The position numbers and the translations under genes are program-made. DNA of 64,000 bases. Source: Nectonema munidae (lineage: Eukaryota; Nematomorpha; Nectonematoida; Nectonematidae). This document shows, one piece after another, positions 1 to 11,265 of this stretch. The notes under the pieces are model-generated. The model saw only the letters and a list, made by a program, of their open reading frames with translations. It had not been told where the DNA came from and searched no databases. Where the stretch lies: contig JAUIRK010000862.1 in the NCBI GenBank assembly GCA_030549495.1, positions 124,001 to 188,000 of the forward strand, given 5' to 3'. Numbering within the stretch: the stretch's first letter is position 1; every line of letters begins with the position of its first letter.

Positions 1-785
1 TGAATCATAACGAAATATCATTAGGAAAAGAGTGGAGAATTTTACTTGGTATTTTGCATATAGTACTTTCAAAAAAGTGCAAGCAAGGATAAGTATTTTG
101 GAGTTAAAAGTCAAGGAGCAGAGCACAGAGGGAATGAAAACGCGAAAAGTAGCTTAGCTTTAGCAAGTTTTATAGGTAAGAATAACGCTAACTTCATTAC
201 AATAAAACACACACGACAAAACGATGGGATAGGAAACGAGCATGAGCTGAGAGCACTGTTGAGTGAATGAGTGCTTATCATTCAAAAAACGTAGTGATAT
301 TGTGATAGGTGCTTTGCTTTTTCATTTAAAAAAACATAGCAAGGATAAGAGTAGAATTATTATGTCACAACTAGGTAATAAAATGCTTTCAATATTTATG
401 AATATTTATTGATTATCATTATTGAATTTCAGTGCCCTTGGAATTTCTACAAAATGAAGAATCGCAGCATTTTTACGATGTGGTTGACCATGAAGGAAGG
501 AATTATTATATTTTTTGCTTTTGGCATTTATCTTATATAGCATTTAAACTTCAGGTGACGTTTTATTTCTAGAATAAAAATTGCATAACTTCAGACTTAA
601 TTTATTCGAAAAAATATTTTAGTTTGAAATAAAAGGTTTTAAAAAGTTTTATAAATTGAAGTTATATTTTTACAATTACATTGAAAGATGAATAAGAAAT
701 TTTATTTTGCAATTATATAAAAAAAATAAATAACATACGTTGTAAATAAAATGAGTATTTTTTTTTATTAATTAAATGTTTGTTA
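1..785. other. AT-rich stretch, nothing recognised
   Basis: This stretch lies before the first hAT element. I see no open frame with coding character, no RNA gene and no terminal repeats in it. Confidence 0.5.
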
Positions 786-1030
786 TTTTAGTGCAGGGGT
801 GGGGAACCTGTGGCCTTCCGGGCCATCAAGTGGGGCCTTTGATATGAATATTATTTTAATAAAAACCTTAAGTAGTTTTTAAGTCTGAAATCATTATACA
901 CCAGAAACTTATAATATACACCACACACATAGGTTTAACTTAACCGGGTTTCTCCCAATGTATTCATATGAGGACACAAAATAGATTGTCTTCAATTTAT
1001 GATAATTTTTTGTAACAGTGACAACGAATT

Positions 1031-2342
1031 TGAAAGAAGAAAATAGGATCTTTAATGAAGAATGGGACTGCAATATTTTTTAATGAACAGGGACGACAAA
1101 ATGTCTTGCTTGCTGTGTGATACCACAATTGTAACGGTTAAGAAATTCAATGCACAGCAACATTACGCTCTTCATAGAGACAATAAATGTGCCAAATTAG
1201 AGGTTGAGTCTCGAAAGCTAGCATGAAGAAACTGAAAGATGGAAAGCAAAAGCAAAGACAATAGTTCCATTCTGTGTTACATCAAGGGAATGCTGCGACA
1301 GAAGCCAGCTATAAAGTTGCATATTTGCTTGGAAAAAAGGGTAAACCATTCACCGATGCAGAACTCATGAAGGAATCTATTTTAGAAGTGGTAAGATGTG
1401 TAGATCCAAATAAAGTTAAGAAATATAAAGAGGTGCCTCTTAAAAGAAGGACTAATACAGATCGACAGTATGAATTGGTTTGTAATCTAACAGAACAACT
1501 CAAAAATGTAATCCAGAAGGAAAATGTGTATTACTCAGTTGCCTTGGATGAATCAACAGATTCCACAGATTCCACAGATTCAGCACAAGTATTGTATTAA
1601 GAATGAAGGATTTATTGCGCATCTTAAAAGAGAAACCAAAGATCCAAATGAACAGATTTCTTTTCATTGTATTTTACATCAACAAAATCTCTGTGCAAAA
1701 TCTGTCATTTTAAATGATACTTTACAAAAGGTTTATAAGTATTGTTAACTATATTCGAGCAAATGCCACGAAGCGTCGTCAATTTCGAAACATGCTGATG
1801 ATGGATGACAAAGTAATTAGTGTAGATTTGTCTTACCACTCAAAAGTACGCTGGTTGTCACAAGGGAAAGTATTGGTCAAAATTTTGTCTTTACGAAGGC
1901 AAATAATTGACTTTTTCAAAGAAAGTGACAAACATTGTGAATTATCAAATCCAAATTTTTAGAGATGTAGCTTTTTAAAATCAAAACTTTCAGAAGAACA
2001 CATTCCCCAGTTTACGAAGGTAATGAGTGAAAATGAAGATATCTGTGAATCCTTTAAAGAATACGGATCAATCTCTGTTTGACAACAGGGAAGATCCTAT
2101 TGAAATTGGAAAAAGGCGGCAGAATATCCTCGTCTTCATGAACACGCACGCTGACTGATTTCCTGCTTTTCTACAACATACTGTTGTGAATCCACATTCT
2201 CGTACTTGACGCAAATAAAGTATTCGCTGAGAACACAGTTGACAGATGAGGATTTGGAGGACCAATTAAAACTAAGAACCACTATGTTGGAGCCTGATAT
2301 CAAAATGCTTTCTCAAAAGAAGCAAACTCAAAGAAGTCATTA
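1031..2342 (+). pseudogene. hAT transposase remnant (BED finger, core and C-terminal pieces)
   Basis: An N-terminal BED-type zinc finger is visible from 1101 (CLLC, then an HYALH stretch about 20 residues later). From 1274 there is a 108-residue frame with the family's QGNAATEASYKVAYLLGK and VALDESTDS stretches; the Asp in DEST is the usual first catalytic residue. Next come pieces with HCILHQQNLCAK (about 1665) and VRWLSQGKVL (about 1845), a typical block of GTF2IRD2/ZBED-like hAT proteins. A C-terminal piece with QLTDEDLEDQLKLRTT (about 2237-2280) is the dimerisation region. The pieces lie in different frames with intervening stops and an apparent internal deletion after the DEST block, so no functional protein is expected. 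Confidence 0.85.
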
Positions 2343-2471
2343 ATTTGTATAAAAAGGACCTACTTACCTAAATGAAATATTTGAAAACTTCATATTCTCG
2401 ATGTTTATACGTCCGTCTTTTTTTATAAGAATATTATTAATTAATACTTGTATAAAATAAAATCCTAATTT

Positions 2472-2519
2472 TAATAATCTAATAAAAGAACTTGTATAAG
2501 TTCTTTTATTAGATTATTA
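2472..2519. repeat. Near-perfect hairpin with 22-bp arms
   Basis: The arm AATAATCTAATAAAAGAACT is followed, after a 4-base GTAT loop, by its exact reverse complement. It sits inside the right part of the hAT element, after the transposase remnant. It could be a small fold-back insertion or a stem formed by replication error. It is AT-rich, so thermal stability as RNA would be modest. Confidence 0.85.
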
Positions 2520-2957
2520 TTATTAAATGTTGTACGAGGGGATAAAATAACTGAAAAAATAGTAATTTGTTCAGTGCGGCCTCTATGAGGGACGATGAAT
2601 TGTAAGGTGGCCTTCATGCACAAAAAGGTTCCCCACCTCTGTTTTAGTGTATCATTCATTTAATATACTTAAAGGTAAAATGAAAATGCCAAAACAGGCC
2701 GCTAATATGATCGAATTAAGTTGAAACTCACTTTATCAGTGATAATATTTTTAAATTAAAATTAAATTTAAAAAAGGTAACATTTTTTTATTTTATAAAA
2801 AAAAATTTGTTAAGAAATTTGAAAGCATTTCAACTTCACGTTGAAGTGCTATACATATAAAGAAGGAATGTATGCTTCTTGTACCCAAGGTTCATGTGTG
2901 TCTCATTTTACAAAGCATTTGCAAACTTTTAACGAATACATGCAATTACTTTTGCAT

Positions 2958-2963
2958 TTTATT
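2958..2963 (-). terminator. Poly(A) signal AATAAA for the distal last exon of minus-strand gene 1
   Basis: A canonical AATAAA is read on the minus strand about 165 bases after the stop codon at 3128-3130. Spacing and strand fit the 3' UTR of the exon at 3443-3128. In such AT-rich DNA the hexamer also occurs by chance. Confidence 0.4.
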
Positions 2964-3127
2964 GCAAATAAAAAAAACTAAGGACCAAGAAACGATTACT
3001 TTTCAGGGTTGAATTAAAAGATAACTTGAACGCACAGAGACATGTATCGTATGAATGTGTATGATATGTGTATCTAACTGAAAGAAGTAGACTACGCGTA
3101 AGACGTCTCAATTAAAAAAAAGTCATT

Positions 3128-3443
3128 TTACGTGATCGAAAAATCTCGTTGAAGTTTCTTTTGGGAATGCAGAAATACAACATTTTGGGTTTTTGGTCCA
3201 TTTTTAGTCCCAAAATTTTCGGAAGAAGTTTGTTTATCATCAGAGTCCGGGATAGAAGCATCATCATCCAGTTGATCATTTTCTTCAGAAGAATCTGTGG
3301 GATCATAAGCTTCAATCTGTTTCTCTTCTATTGGATAGGATGTTATCTGAAAAGATGAATCATCGAGCAACGGATCAGATGGGTTAGGTCTGATCGATAG
3401 TTTATGAGCCCAAGCCTTATCCATTTGTAAATATCCTTTTTGT
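3128..3443 (-). CDS. Host gene 1, distal alternative last exon (acidic C-terminus)
   Basis: Read on the minus strand, a pyrimidine-rich tract ending TTTGTTTTAG precedes an open frame of 1 base plus 104 codons and a stop. The product is hydrophilic and acidic in the middle (EAYDPTDSSEENDQLDDD), with basic ends (QKKLQRDFSIT). The single base left of the first codon matches the two-base overhang of the exon ending at 5924, where GG plus A gives Gly, so it can be joined in frame. Another last exon (5061-4980) uses the same phase. An internal ATG at 3424 would also allow a shorter unspliced start. I do not recognise the protein. Codon use looks coding, unlike the surrounding DNA. Confidence 0.5.
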
Positions 3444-4565
3444 CTAAAACAAAGTATATGAAAATAAATCTAAAAGAATACAGAACACCGAGCTGATGTG
3501 CAATCTAAAGCAAGAAAGAGAATTGCACCTTTACGTTGTATTCAATTGTTAAGATCTCTTCCACAAAGTTCGATAAGGATATAAAACATAATAAATTTCA
3601 AAATGATTCTATAATAGCGCTAGAAATATATACTACATAAATCAATAGTAGATGATTGAAATCAAATGGAGTGAAGATATCACTCAAAGATGTATATCAT
3701 TTTATGAAGATGTTAGAATAGATTTAGCATTGATAGGATTAGCAGCTATCACACCAATTTATCAAGTTTCGTGTTTAAATTCTCTGTATACACTATCCAA
3801 GGCCGCACATTCTGTTCCTTATGTAATTGTGTGTGGTATTGTAAGGAATCAATGATGTGTAATTTATTACTCCTTTCAATAATGTCATCATATATCGTTG
3901 TAAATATGACATCATTTCAGGCAATATGAAATAAACCGATTGATGTATTCAAATAAATTAACTTTATTACTACAGAATCAAAGGACTTTTTTGCTCACCA
4001 ACAATCACAAAAGATAAAAAAATGTTCGGAAATAAAGAACGAGCGAAGTCGGTAAAACACACTCATTCCGAACTTTTTATGTAAGATGACGAAAAAATGG
4101 CATCTTTTGAAGGAATTCAATATTAGGCATATGTGAAGACTCTTAATTAAATTGTGTTTCTTCAACCCAAGGAGCACAGTCATGGAAAGGCGGAACAAAG
4201 TTCTTAATTGTTCATTTTCCCTTTCTCCTTCACCATCGCACCATATCACACTTGAACGAGGAGTTGTATGCATTTCGAAGTCATATATCAAAGGTAGTTT
4301 CTAAAATGGCAGTAGCACCCCATCTTAGGGGCGCTGTAAAAAAGTACAGATTAATAGGTATCAAATTTTTTGTATACTTTTTGGTAATAGCTTATATAAG
4401 TAAGTAGGCATACATTTCGGAAATCAAAAAACCGAACATTTAATTTGGAAGACAAACGCTAAATTTAAGAGGTTGACAACATCCAAGTCTATGTACTTTT
4501 TATGCTGAAGAAAAATATGTTTTATAAGTAAGGGGTGCGCGTCCTTGAAATTATGTCGTCAAGGG
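3444..4565. other. Intron or intergenic stretch of gene 1
   Basis: It lies between the two alternative last exons of gene 1. Short open frames occur on both strands (plus 3652-3855, minus 4291-3995), but neither has splice sites, a recognisable family or a conserved motif. No repeat was recognised. Confidence 0.4.
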
Positions 4566-4758
4566 CAGCGTTTTTCAAACTTTTTTCACTTCGACCCATA
4601 GCAAGAACCACATTTTGCATCACGACCCATAATACTTAGGTGTAATAAGACAAACTCTCTTCACTGCATTCATTTATTCCGCATCTTTTTTGTCAAGACG
4701 CATTTTATGTTTCACGCAACCCACTGAAGGGTCGGGAGGCACTGTTTGAAAAGCGCTG
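4566..4758. mobile_element. Short non-autonomous hAT element (MITE)
   Basis: It begins CAGCGTTTTTCAAAC and ends GTTTGAAAAGCGCTG, an inverted repeat of about 15 bp typical of hAT termini. The flanking 8-mers GTCAAGGG and GTCTAGAG are an imperfect target duplication, implying some age. At 193 bp there is no coding capacity. It lies in the intron or 3' flank of gene 1. Confidence 0.8.
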
Positions 4759-4862
4759 GTCTAGAGGGTGCTTCTTTCAAGAAATGCCTTTTCAAGCTGC
4801 GATGAATAGAAAAAGTATGGGAAGAATAGTTTCATACGATTGATGCTTAAATTCTTTACAGT

Positions 4863-4868
4863 TTTAAT
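4863..4868 (-). terminator. Variant poly(A) signal ATTAAA for the proximal last exon of gene 1
   Basis: ATTAAA, the commonest variant hexamer, is read on the minus strand about 110 bases beyond the stop at 4980-4982. It would end the transcript using exon 5061-4980. Confidence 0.35.
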
Positions 4869-4979
4869 TTTTTTTCAGCGCGTGCATTTGTTATTTCATT
4901 TTGAGATTTGCTGTCTGATTTACTATATTTGAAAACAATTCATCATTTTGCGTCCAAATGCTTTTTTGCACATTTTGAT

Positions 4980-5061
4980 TTAAAATTTGTTTGCCAGTTC
5001 TCGTGTTAACGCCTTCATCATATCAATAATTTCGTCATTGAAGACATACGCTTTTTCACCA
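4980..5061 (-). CDS. Host gene 1, proximal alternative last exon
   Basis: A good acceptor (TTTTCTACTCAG on the minus strand) opens an 82-base exon of one base, 26 codons and a stop. It reads GEKAYVFNDEIIDMMKALTR and then ELANKF. The leading T completes a Gly codon with the GG left by the exon ending at 5924. The peptide looks like a conserved amphipathic C-terminal helix, but I cannot assign a family. It and the exon at 3443-3128 are mutually exclusive, since each ends in a stop, so two C-termini are predicted. Confidence 0.55.
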
Positions 5062-5923
5062 CTGAGTAGAAAACAAAAATAGCATTAAAAATTTGGAATG
5101 AAATATAAATAAAACAAAACTAATTTATGAATATCTAACGTTTAAGCTTTTATTTTAAGATTGATTTTTCTAAAGATTTTTTAATTTTATTAAACTTTAA
5201 GAGAAAATTGTATAACAAGAATCTCTATTCCTTAAAAAACACAATAGCATATTCAATTAAAAATCACCTATTACAATATCATCGCTTTAATATATTTTTT
5301 GTCTCCCCTGGTTGGTTCAACTTTAAAAAGGTTTAGGGAAGATAACTTAGATGAAAAATATATAATACACCGATCAAACTATTTGATATTTAATAAATAT
5401 ACATTTTCTGATAAAATTTGTAAATTTATTGAAGTAATTTTAAGAGGTAAAGGTATCCTAGCAAGTTTCAGCAAGAGACTGCCGCCTTCTTCAGAGGACA
5501 AAAATATATGAGTGAGCACAACTATCTAAAAACTACAACCAACAGCATTATCATCACTGATACTCTGTATCTTTATCTCTTAAAATTGCCTGTTACAAAT
5601 GTTATTTATTTATCAAATTTTTTGATAGTTAAAAGCATTAATAAAAATCCCTACTTGTTCGCAAATTTAGATTTGTGCACATATGGCTTCAATAATACTA
5701 ACTCAAGGGCGAACATACATAAAATTATGAATTTTTTTTATTTTTAAATTTATTTTAATAGAATATAATTAAAACTCAATTCTAGAACAAGTAAAGTAAA
5801 ATGGAATGTCCACTTACTCACAAGCCTACCTTTTTCACCCACCCAATAACGTGATCAAAGATTAAGGTAAATTAACAGATAACATGGATCAAAAAGTTTT
5901 GAATTATTTCAAAAAAAATTTAC
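5062..5923 (-). other. Intron of gene 1
   Basis: It runs from the donor GGGTAAAT at the 5924 exon border to the acceptor before 5061. Two short plus-strand open frames here (5299-5511 and 5508-5747) have no recognisable features. Confidence 0.4.
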
Positions 5924-6093
5924 CCTCTCCCATTTAAAGATGTCCACATTTTAATTTTGTGGCCTGCTGATCTAACTATCTCACTAAACCAGCCAACTCC
6001 TCTCAAATCTAAGATCATCACAACAGAAAAAGGTGGAGGCAACAATTGGAAAAAAGTGCAAACTCTGTCTTTGTCGATTGAGGAATACCAGCT
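5924..6093 (-). CDS. Host gene 1, internal (or first) coding exon
   Basis: On the minus strand this 170-base exon reads SWYSSIDKDRVCTFFQ, a hydrophobic LLPPPFSVVMILDLRGVGWF and SEIVRSAGHKIKMWTSLNGR, then ends with GG before a GTAAAT donor. The upstream border is an AG at 6095-6094. An in-frame ATG (6099-6097), directly preceded by stops, could instead be the start codon. The two-base overhang fits both downstream exons. Amino-acid use is clearly protein-like, and the exon is open while the neighbouring frames are closed. No family is recognised. If the ATG is the start, the short isoform would be 85 residues. Confidence 0.5.
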
Positions 6094-6099
6094 CTTCAT

Positions 6100-8416
6100 T
6101 TATCAAGAAAAAGGACATGTGAAGACAAAATGAAAGAGAGAAGGTTACTTAGAAAAGCTAATTGCCAGTTCTTAAATTAAATGAATTTAGGTGTGTATTC
6201 TCGAAGTGATCCAATATTTAAAATGTTGCATATTTCTTATCTTTTACTTTGCTACTAATTTCCAAAATAGGTTGAATATATTTTTGAAGTTTTATAAAGG
6301 AAACTATTTTAAAGTACCCTGGTGAAATATTATTCTCTGTTGTGCATTGAGATGGTTGTAATGAGAAAGAACATTATGAGCATGCCCAGTATTGAAACCA
6401 GGAGTGAAGATAGGAAGGAAAGATTTCCAAATACGACTCCGACTCCAAGTACTTATAAATTTGAAATATTTAAAGCAAACTCTCTTACATCTGGGTTCGA
6501 CTAAAGAAAGATCCCTCTCCATATGCCTACAAAAATTAAACTTTTTTTCATTATTTTTTAATATTAAATAAATCAGACTTGGACACCTGATTCTTAAATT
6601 TATTATGAATGTACGGTTTGCGGGATATCCAGCTACAATTGAAAGAACTCCATGTGTCTCCCTCAAATCAATCTTGCATACTTACGAGTAACGAGTGAGT
6701 AGATATACTTCAGAAGATTGGCATATGTTTTTAATACAAAAACGGGTCTAAAAAATCCTGTCTGAATTGTACTAGACAACAAGTGTAGCTTTATGCTTCC
6801 CTATTATCTCATTGGTTGGTTAGAATCAGGGCAATTAAAATCTAACTAATAAATAAGTTGTCACCGAAATCTGATTTTGGTGTTGTCAATGAAATTATTC
6901 TTTCGTGGAAATTTTGTGCTCCCATTAAAATCAGTCTATGAAGCACGCGCATCAAGCGTGCACAAAATGGCAAAAAGGCATAAGAAAATGACGTGCATAT
7001 TGCGTTTAACAACACACTTTTCTTAGAATCACTGATCACATTTGATCAATAACAAAAAAAGAAGTGGTATTTTATAAGACAGAAATGTTTTTCACAATTA
7101 AAAAATTGTAATGATAACGAAACAGTGATAACAAAGTTGAAGGCAGCGTGTGCTTTTAGAGATGAACAGAGAATTCTAGACGAAAAAAATATCGCCTTTT
7201 GAGATTAATAAAAGATAAGGAAAGGCAGAGAAGAAAGGAAATTAAAAATGGCAAATATGTCAAGAAATAAACTATGAAAGAATCTAAATGATTGATATCA
7301 TAACGCGCCATCATCGCCAACCTCATTTCTTCCTTTCATCGATAAAATACTTGATATTGATCTCTCTAGGGATCTCTTTAGACTCTTTAGGGACGCTTCG
7401 TAAGACGTCTCGTATTCGACACAATTTGCACCTAGCTTTGGACGTTTCGCAATCATTTTTTTCAAACTTTTGCGTACGAAATGACTTTGTTACAAAATAT
7501 CTTTAACTCATTTTCTTTTAAATAAAATTCTTGGAAACATTACTCCTTGTTCTTTAAGCCTAAGTCAAAATAAAATCGGCTGCATTGATTAACACTTTTT
7601 AATACAAATCTTCTGAATTAGAATAGGTAACGTTAAAAAGTTGCAAACTTCGACTTATCACGTTTACTATTTGTCAGAATTCAAAACAGTTAAGCATTTT
7701 CCGCGCCAAAAAATTTTTATATTTTGTTAAATTAAGTCTAAGCATGCGCTTGCTTGTATGATATCCGATTTTTTCAGGTAGGGATAATGTTAAATTGTAA
7801 AAATAGTACAGTATATTATAGTTTTTGCTTTGTCAAAGAATTGAAAACAAAAAAGTGTTTCACAATCATCATCAATAATGATTAAATATGAAAATCATAA
7901 TTATTCTTCAAAGAGTATATTTTGTTTTCTATCATTAGCTGCGAGCAGATAAAGAACTTTAATAAGCAATTATCATTGGAAAATTTAGAAATGTATTTCA
8001 TAAAAAATATAAATTAAAATTTTATTTATTTTAATTGTTAAAATTTCTAATTATTTTGTTCAAAATCAAAAAAAGGAAGTTTCATTGACTATAGATTTGA
8101 AGAAAGGGTTTTTATAACAAAAAAACTATGGAAGCTAAAAATTGGCATAAAATTTTTAAAATTATAGACTTTTTAGAGTAAAAAACTGAGCTAAAAGAAA
8201 AAACCTGACCTAAAAATTTTAAAAAATGTATAACCTATAATTTTATGGAAGAAAACTATAAAAAATAAATTTATAAAAATATATTTTTTTTTTAATTCTA
8301 TAAAAAATTTATTCAACTATTAATGTAAATTGTAAGAATGTTTTATCATTAAAAAACAGGAATTATATTAAGATATAAAATAGTTTATGAGAATAGAGTT
8401 TGAAATTTTCGTTGGT
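6100..8416. other. AT-rich stretch, no supported gene
   Basis: Short frames (minus 6666-6304 and 7039-6842, plus 7288-7506) lack recognisable domains or convincing splice borders. Upstream exons of gene 1 may hide here, but I could not define any. Confidence 0.35.
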
Positions 8417-8426
8417 AGTGAGGATC

Positions 8427-8462
8427 TGTTTATGACCATAGAGGCCGAAATGATATCTTTTA
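8427..8462 (+). repeat. Dispersed repeat copy (also at about 10,510-10,546)
   Basis: A 26-base string, beginning TGACCATAGAGGCCGAAATG and ending ATATCT, occurs here and near 10,520 in the same orientation with similar bases just upstream (GATCTGTT / GTTCTGTT). A run this long and GC-mixed is not chance in this AT-rich sequence. The parent element is unknown. Confidence 0.7.
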
Positions 8463-9029
8463 AGAAATTTTGAATAAAGTTAGTTCTTCAAAAAATTTTA
8501 AAAACTTCCATTAAAAATTGACTTTGACTTTGATTTTAACCGCCCTAAATAACATTCATGCAACGGTTATTACAAACTACATCGTTCATCATTCGGACCC
8601 CCACACGATAAAACTTACATTCTATCAAAGTTACGAAGAAAGTTACATTCATTATTGCCAGTTAAACTACTTTTAAAGAAGTAGATAAAATAATGTGCAG
8701 AAAATTCAACAGTATTCGTCAAATGTTAGCCTCTTGATCCAAGCTCAATATTCACCAAAAAAGTGACCTCTTTCTTACATTTTTTTCATTTAGCGGATAA
8801 AGAACAAAAGACCATTTTTAAAAATAGAGAAATTGATGCTTCGGCCTATATACAGACTCTACTTATTATCAAAAAAAATAATGATTAAGAAAGTAATATA
8901 GGGACTAGGAAGTGTGTAATGTGTACGTATATTGGAAAAAAAATCAATTAAAACGTGAAAAGTAGTTTTAATTTTCTTTTTAAATATATAACTTCAATAT
9001 TTAATAAGCTATATATATGATGCACAAAT

Positions 9030-9093
9030 GTTTGCGGACCCCGAAAAAACTAAACTGAAAAATGGTCCGCGGATCACAGGTTGGGAACGACTG
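9030..9093. mobile_element. hAT terminus fragment
   Basis: Read on the minus strand the segment starts CAGTCGTTCCCAACCTGTGA followed by TCCGCGGACC, the usual Charlie-like hAT terminus. I could not find the partner end upstream, so this is a truncated copy. Confidence 0.65.
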
Positions 9094-9232
9094 GGGTAAA
9101 GTTATTTAATACTCAGATAAGGTGGAAAAAGACGTGACTGTTCAAAATCCGAAAACTCCAGGAAGAATCAATTTAAAACACTCATCTCAAAAATATTCGT
9201 AAAAAGGATAACCAGTAGATTAAACTCTTTTT

Positions 9233-9300
9233 TGGCATATATGACTAGTGAATGAAAAAACAGGATTCTTATAAATCTTCCTGGATTCCGTTGTTAAGCG
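9233..9300 (+). repeat. Dispersed repeat, first copy (second at 38,070-38,135)
   Basis: Both copies read ...TTTTTTGRCATATA, then TAGTGAATGAAA, CAGGATTCTTATAAAT and GGATTCCGTTGT. About 60 bases align with few differences. There are no coding features and no terminal repeats, so the family is unknown. Confidence 0.65.
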
Positions 9301-9559
9301 ACAGCAAGACCAGGACAAACCGGAAAAAACAAAATCTTGCACCCTATACAGACACCAAAAGGATATCCTAATCTAATTGTAGGAAAAAATCTAAAAACTT
9401 TGCAGTATATGCAATATTCCTCTTCAAGATGTATATCTTTAATATTTTCGAACAAAGTATTGTTTTTCTGTTTTTTGAAAGTTCTTTATTACGAAAACTT
9501 AAATTTACAGCAAAAATTTTAGATTTTTTACGTTTTCGTAATTATGAGAAGAGCTGGGT

Positions 9560-9711
9560 AGGTAAAGGTACCGTAGGATGTTTTCATGGAGAAGGCACAA
9601 TTGCGCCACTTGTATCGAACTATGAAGAAAGTAGTATTGATATGGGTTCGAACCTAAGACCTTGAGTTATTGAAACCCAGTAATCCAACCAACCTTACTC
9701 ACGCCCCCTAG
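9560..9711 (-). mobile_element. tRNA-derived SINE, family B
   Basis: In minus-strand sense the element begins GGGCGTGAGTAAGGTTGGTT (A-box-like), has the B box GGTTCGAACCC (complement of 9644-9654) and continues with a body containing TAGTTCGATACAAGTGGCGC, ending near CGGTACCTTTACC. Copies of the same family lie at 14,591-14,660 (3' part only) and 44,262-44,392. The intact B box could be mistaken for a tRNA gene, but the acceptor and anticodon arms are not tRNA-like. Confidence 0.75.
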
Positions 9712-9747
9712 AGGTAGTTGGTATTGTCGAAGATTTTAAAGTGATAG

Positions 9748-9953
9748 GAGACAGAGTCGGTACCCAATAAAATATAGGAATTTTTAAGTTTTTTTTTTAA
9801 AAAATAGTATAATATTTGAAAGCATATGGAATGCTCATTCTTTAGTCGAAGTTAGAAGTGAAGATTTGGCGTTAAATTTAATAAGTTTTAAAGTATTTGG
9901 ATTTTTTAAGTACTGGGGGTGGGAGTCGAAAATTTTCGCTTCGACTCAGCAAG
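9748..9953 (-). repeat. Copy of a repeat with GGAGTCGG-type ends
   Basis: It shares ACAGAGTCGGT, CCAATAAAATATAGG, TTCTTTAGTCGAAGTTA and GGGTGGGAGTCG-like segments with the element at 61,153-61,373. The family is probably a non-autonomous hAT, judged by the CAGGGTTGGGAGTC / GACTCCCCAGCACTG ends of the other copy. This copy has weaker borders. Confidence 0.55.
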
Positions 9954-10504
9954 CATAATGACCAATAAGAGGTAAATGATCGACATTCAAAAATCAGTAA
10001 GGCTTAAAGTTTTCTTAAATAAATTTGTAAGATAAACCTGTGTTTGTTATATTTCCAAAATGCAATTAGTTCTCACTATTGTACAAGTTAAAACTTTGTA
10101 ACAAAGCAGGTGACAAAACAGTCTGATGAAATTTTTTTTAATTCTGAATAGATAGCATTCATGTATAAACATTATTTAATTTAATGCATTTCAAACCAAA
10201 CAAAGACAACTTTAGTAATTCAAATGCAACAACAGTGTGTGATAAAATAAAAATTGTCTGCTTTAAATTATATAAAAATCCATTGGAAAAGAAAACAGAG
10301 AATTTTTCTTCAAAAATTTGGTCTTTAAAGGGTCAATTCCATTAAAAGTATGGGTTCGCCTAACTTTCTTTAGGAAACAAATGGTAATAAAAAAAGGGTT
10401 AATTTACAATTATTATTTGGCAAATTAAAACAGTTAGATAATAGAAAAAAAGGACGTTTGTCTTTTACATCATACAGCACATCTACAGCCACTAATCCCA
10501 AAGC

Positions 10505-10546
10505 TTTAGTGGTTCTGTTGATGACCATAGAGGCCGAAATGATATC
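10505..10546 (+). repeat. Second copy of the GACCATAGAGGCCG repeat
   Basis: It matches the repeat at 8427-8462 over 26 identical bases. The flanking AT-rich DNA differs. Confidence 0.7.
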
Positions 10547-10979
10547 TCTTTGATTGTGATATCCCTTCTATAATTCGGGTATAAAATTTAAATAAAATCC
10601 TGACATCATTTTAATTAAAAAATTATGAAAATATTTTGTAAAAATAAAAAAAAAATTAAGACAAATCAATTAGATTACGCTCAGATAAAATGAGATTAGC
10701 TTCATAAAAGAGTCTGGAGTAATAAGCAGAGAACAGGCTAAAACTTTTCACCCAAGAATTAAAATTTGAACGGAATATACTGAAGGCTAGTTACTATGTT
10801 TTAGGCTAAGGCTTTGATCTTATTAGTCCTAACTTCCAGTGGATAATGAAGCAGCTAATTCCCGAATTTATCAAATTTACAATATAGACAAAAGAGCACT
10901 GAATATGCAAAACAAGTCTCCAAAAAAGACTCTTCATAAGAAATGCATTTTGAAAATTCATTACTTTCAACATCTAACT

Positions 10980-11265
10980 CAGGGGTAACCAAACTTTTCT
11001 TAAAGAAGGCCGGGTTACCAAAAAATTTAAAAAACGCGCCCTGGAATATTGAAAAGTTAAAAAATACTGGAAAATAGAAATTTCTATTAATACTTGTTTA
11101 TAACAAAATAAAGCAAACTTTTCGATGTTTTCCCTATGGATGTGACAAGGTTGATACACTGAGAATAGATACATAAAAAGTGGAAATGAAGACAATATAT
11201 TTCAAAAATACTTATTTTGTAACAGCTCTCAAAATCAAAATTTAGTTTGCGGTCCGGTTAAAGAA
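10980..11265 (+). mobile_element. Truncated hAT element
   Basis: It begins CAGGGGTAACCAAACTTTTC followed by TTAAAGAAGGCCGGGTTACC, a typical hAT start with the sub-terminal GGCCGGG stretch. A related sub-terminal block, GCGGTCCGGTTAAAG, is near 11,252, but the final CTG-type end and the target duplication are missing. Confidence 0.6.

Larger units (their letters stand above)
794..2641 (+). mobile_element. hAT DNA transposon copy, ZBED/GTF2IRD2-like type
   Basis: The ends are inverted repeats: it opens with CAGGGGTGGGGAACCTG, and the far end read on the other strand is CAGAGGTGGGGAACCTTTTT. An 8-bp target duplication, TTTTAGTG, flanks it exactly on both sides (786-793 and 2642-2649), as expected for hAT insertion. 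The 1.85-kb interior carries broken pieces of one plus-strand transposase in several frames. The copy is shorter than a full autonomous hAT element (usually over 2.5 kb), so it is decayed and internally deleted. A 22-bp-arm hairpin near the right end is described separately. Confidence 0.93.

Noticed and set aside
3652-3855. 67-residue plus-strand frame (ISFYEDVRIDLALIGLAA)
   Set aside because: The amino-acid use is somewhat protein-like, but there is no start context, splice border or family. It lies opposite gene 1 between its last exons.
3995-4291. 98-residue minus-strand frame with AATAAA-like signal downstream
   Set aside because: It does not join gene 1 in frame by any clear acceptor, and the second half is Phe-rich. 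Left unannotated.
9640-9711. tRNA gene-like GGTTCGAACCC
   Set aside because: The same body recurs at 14.6 and 44.3 kb. It is SINE family B, not a tRNA gene.
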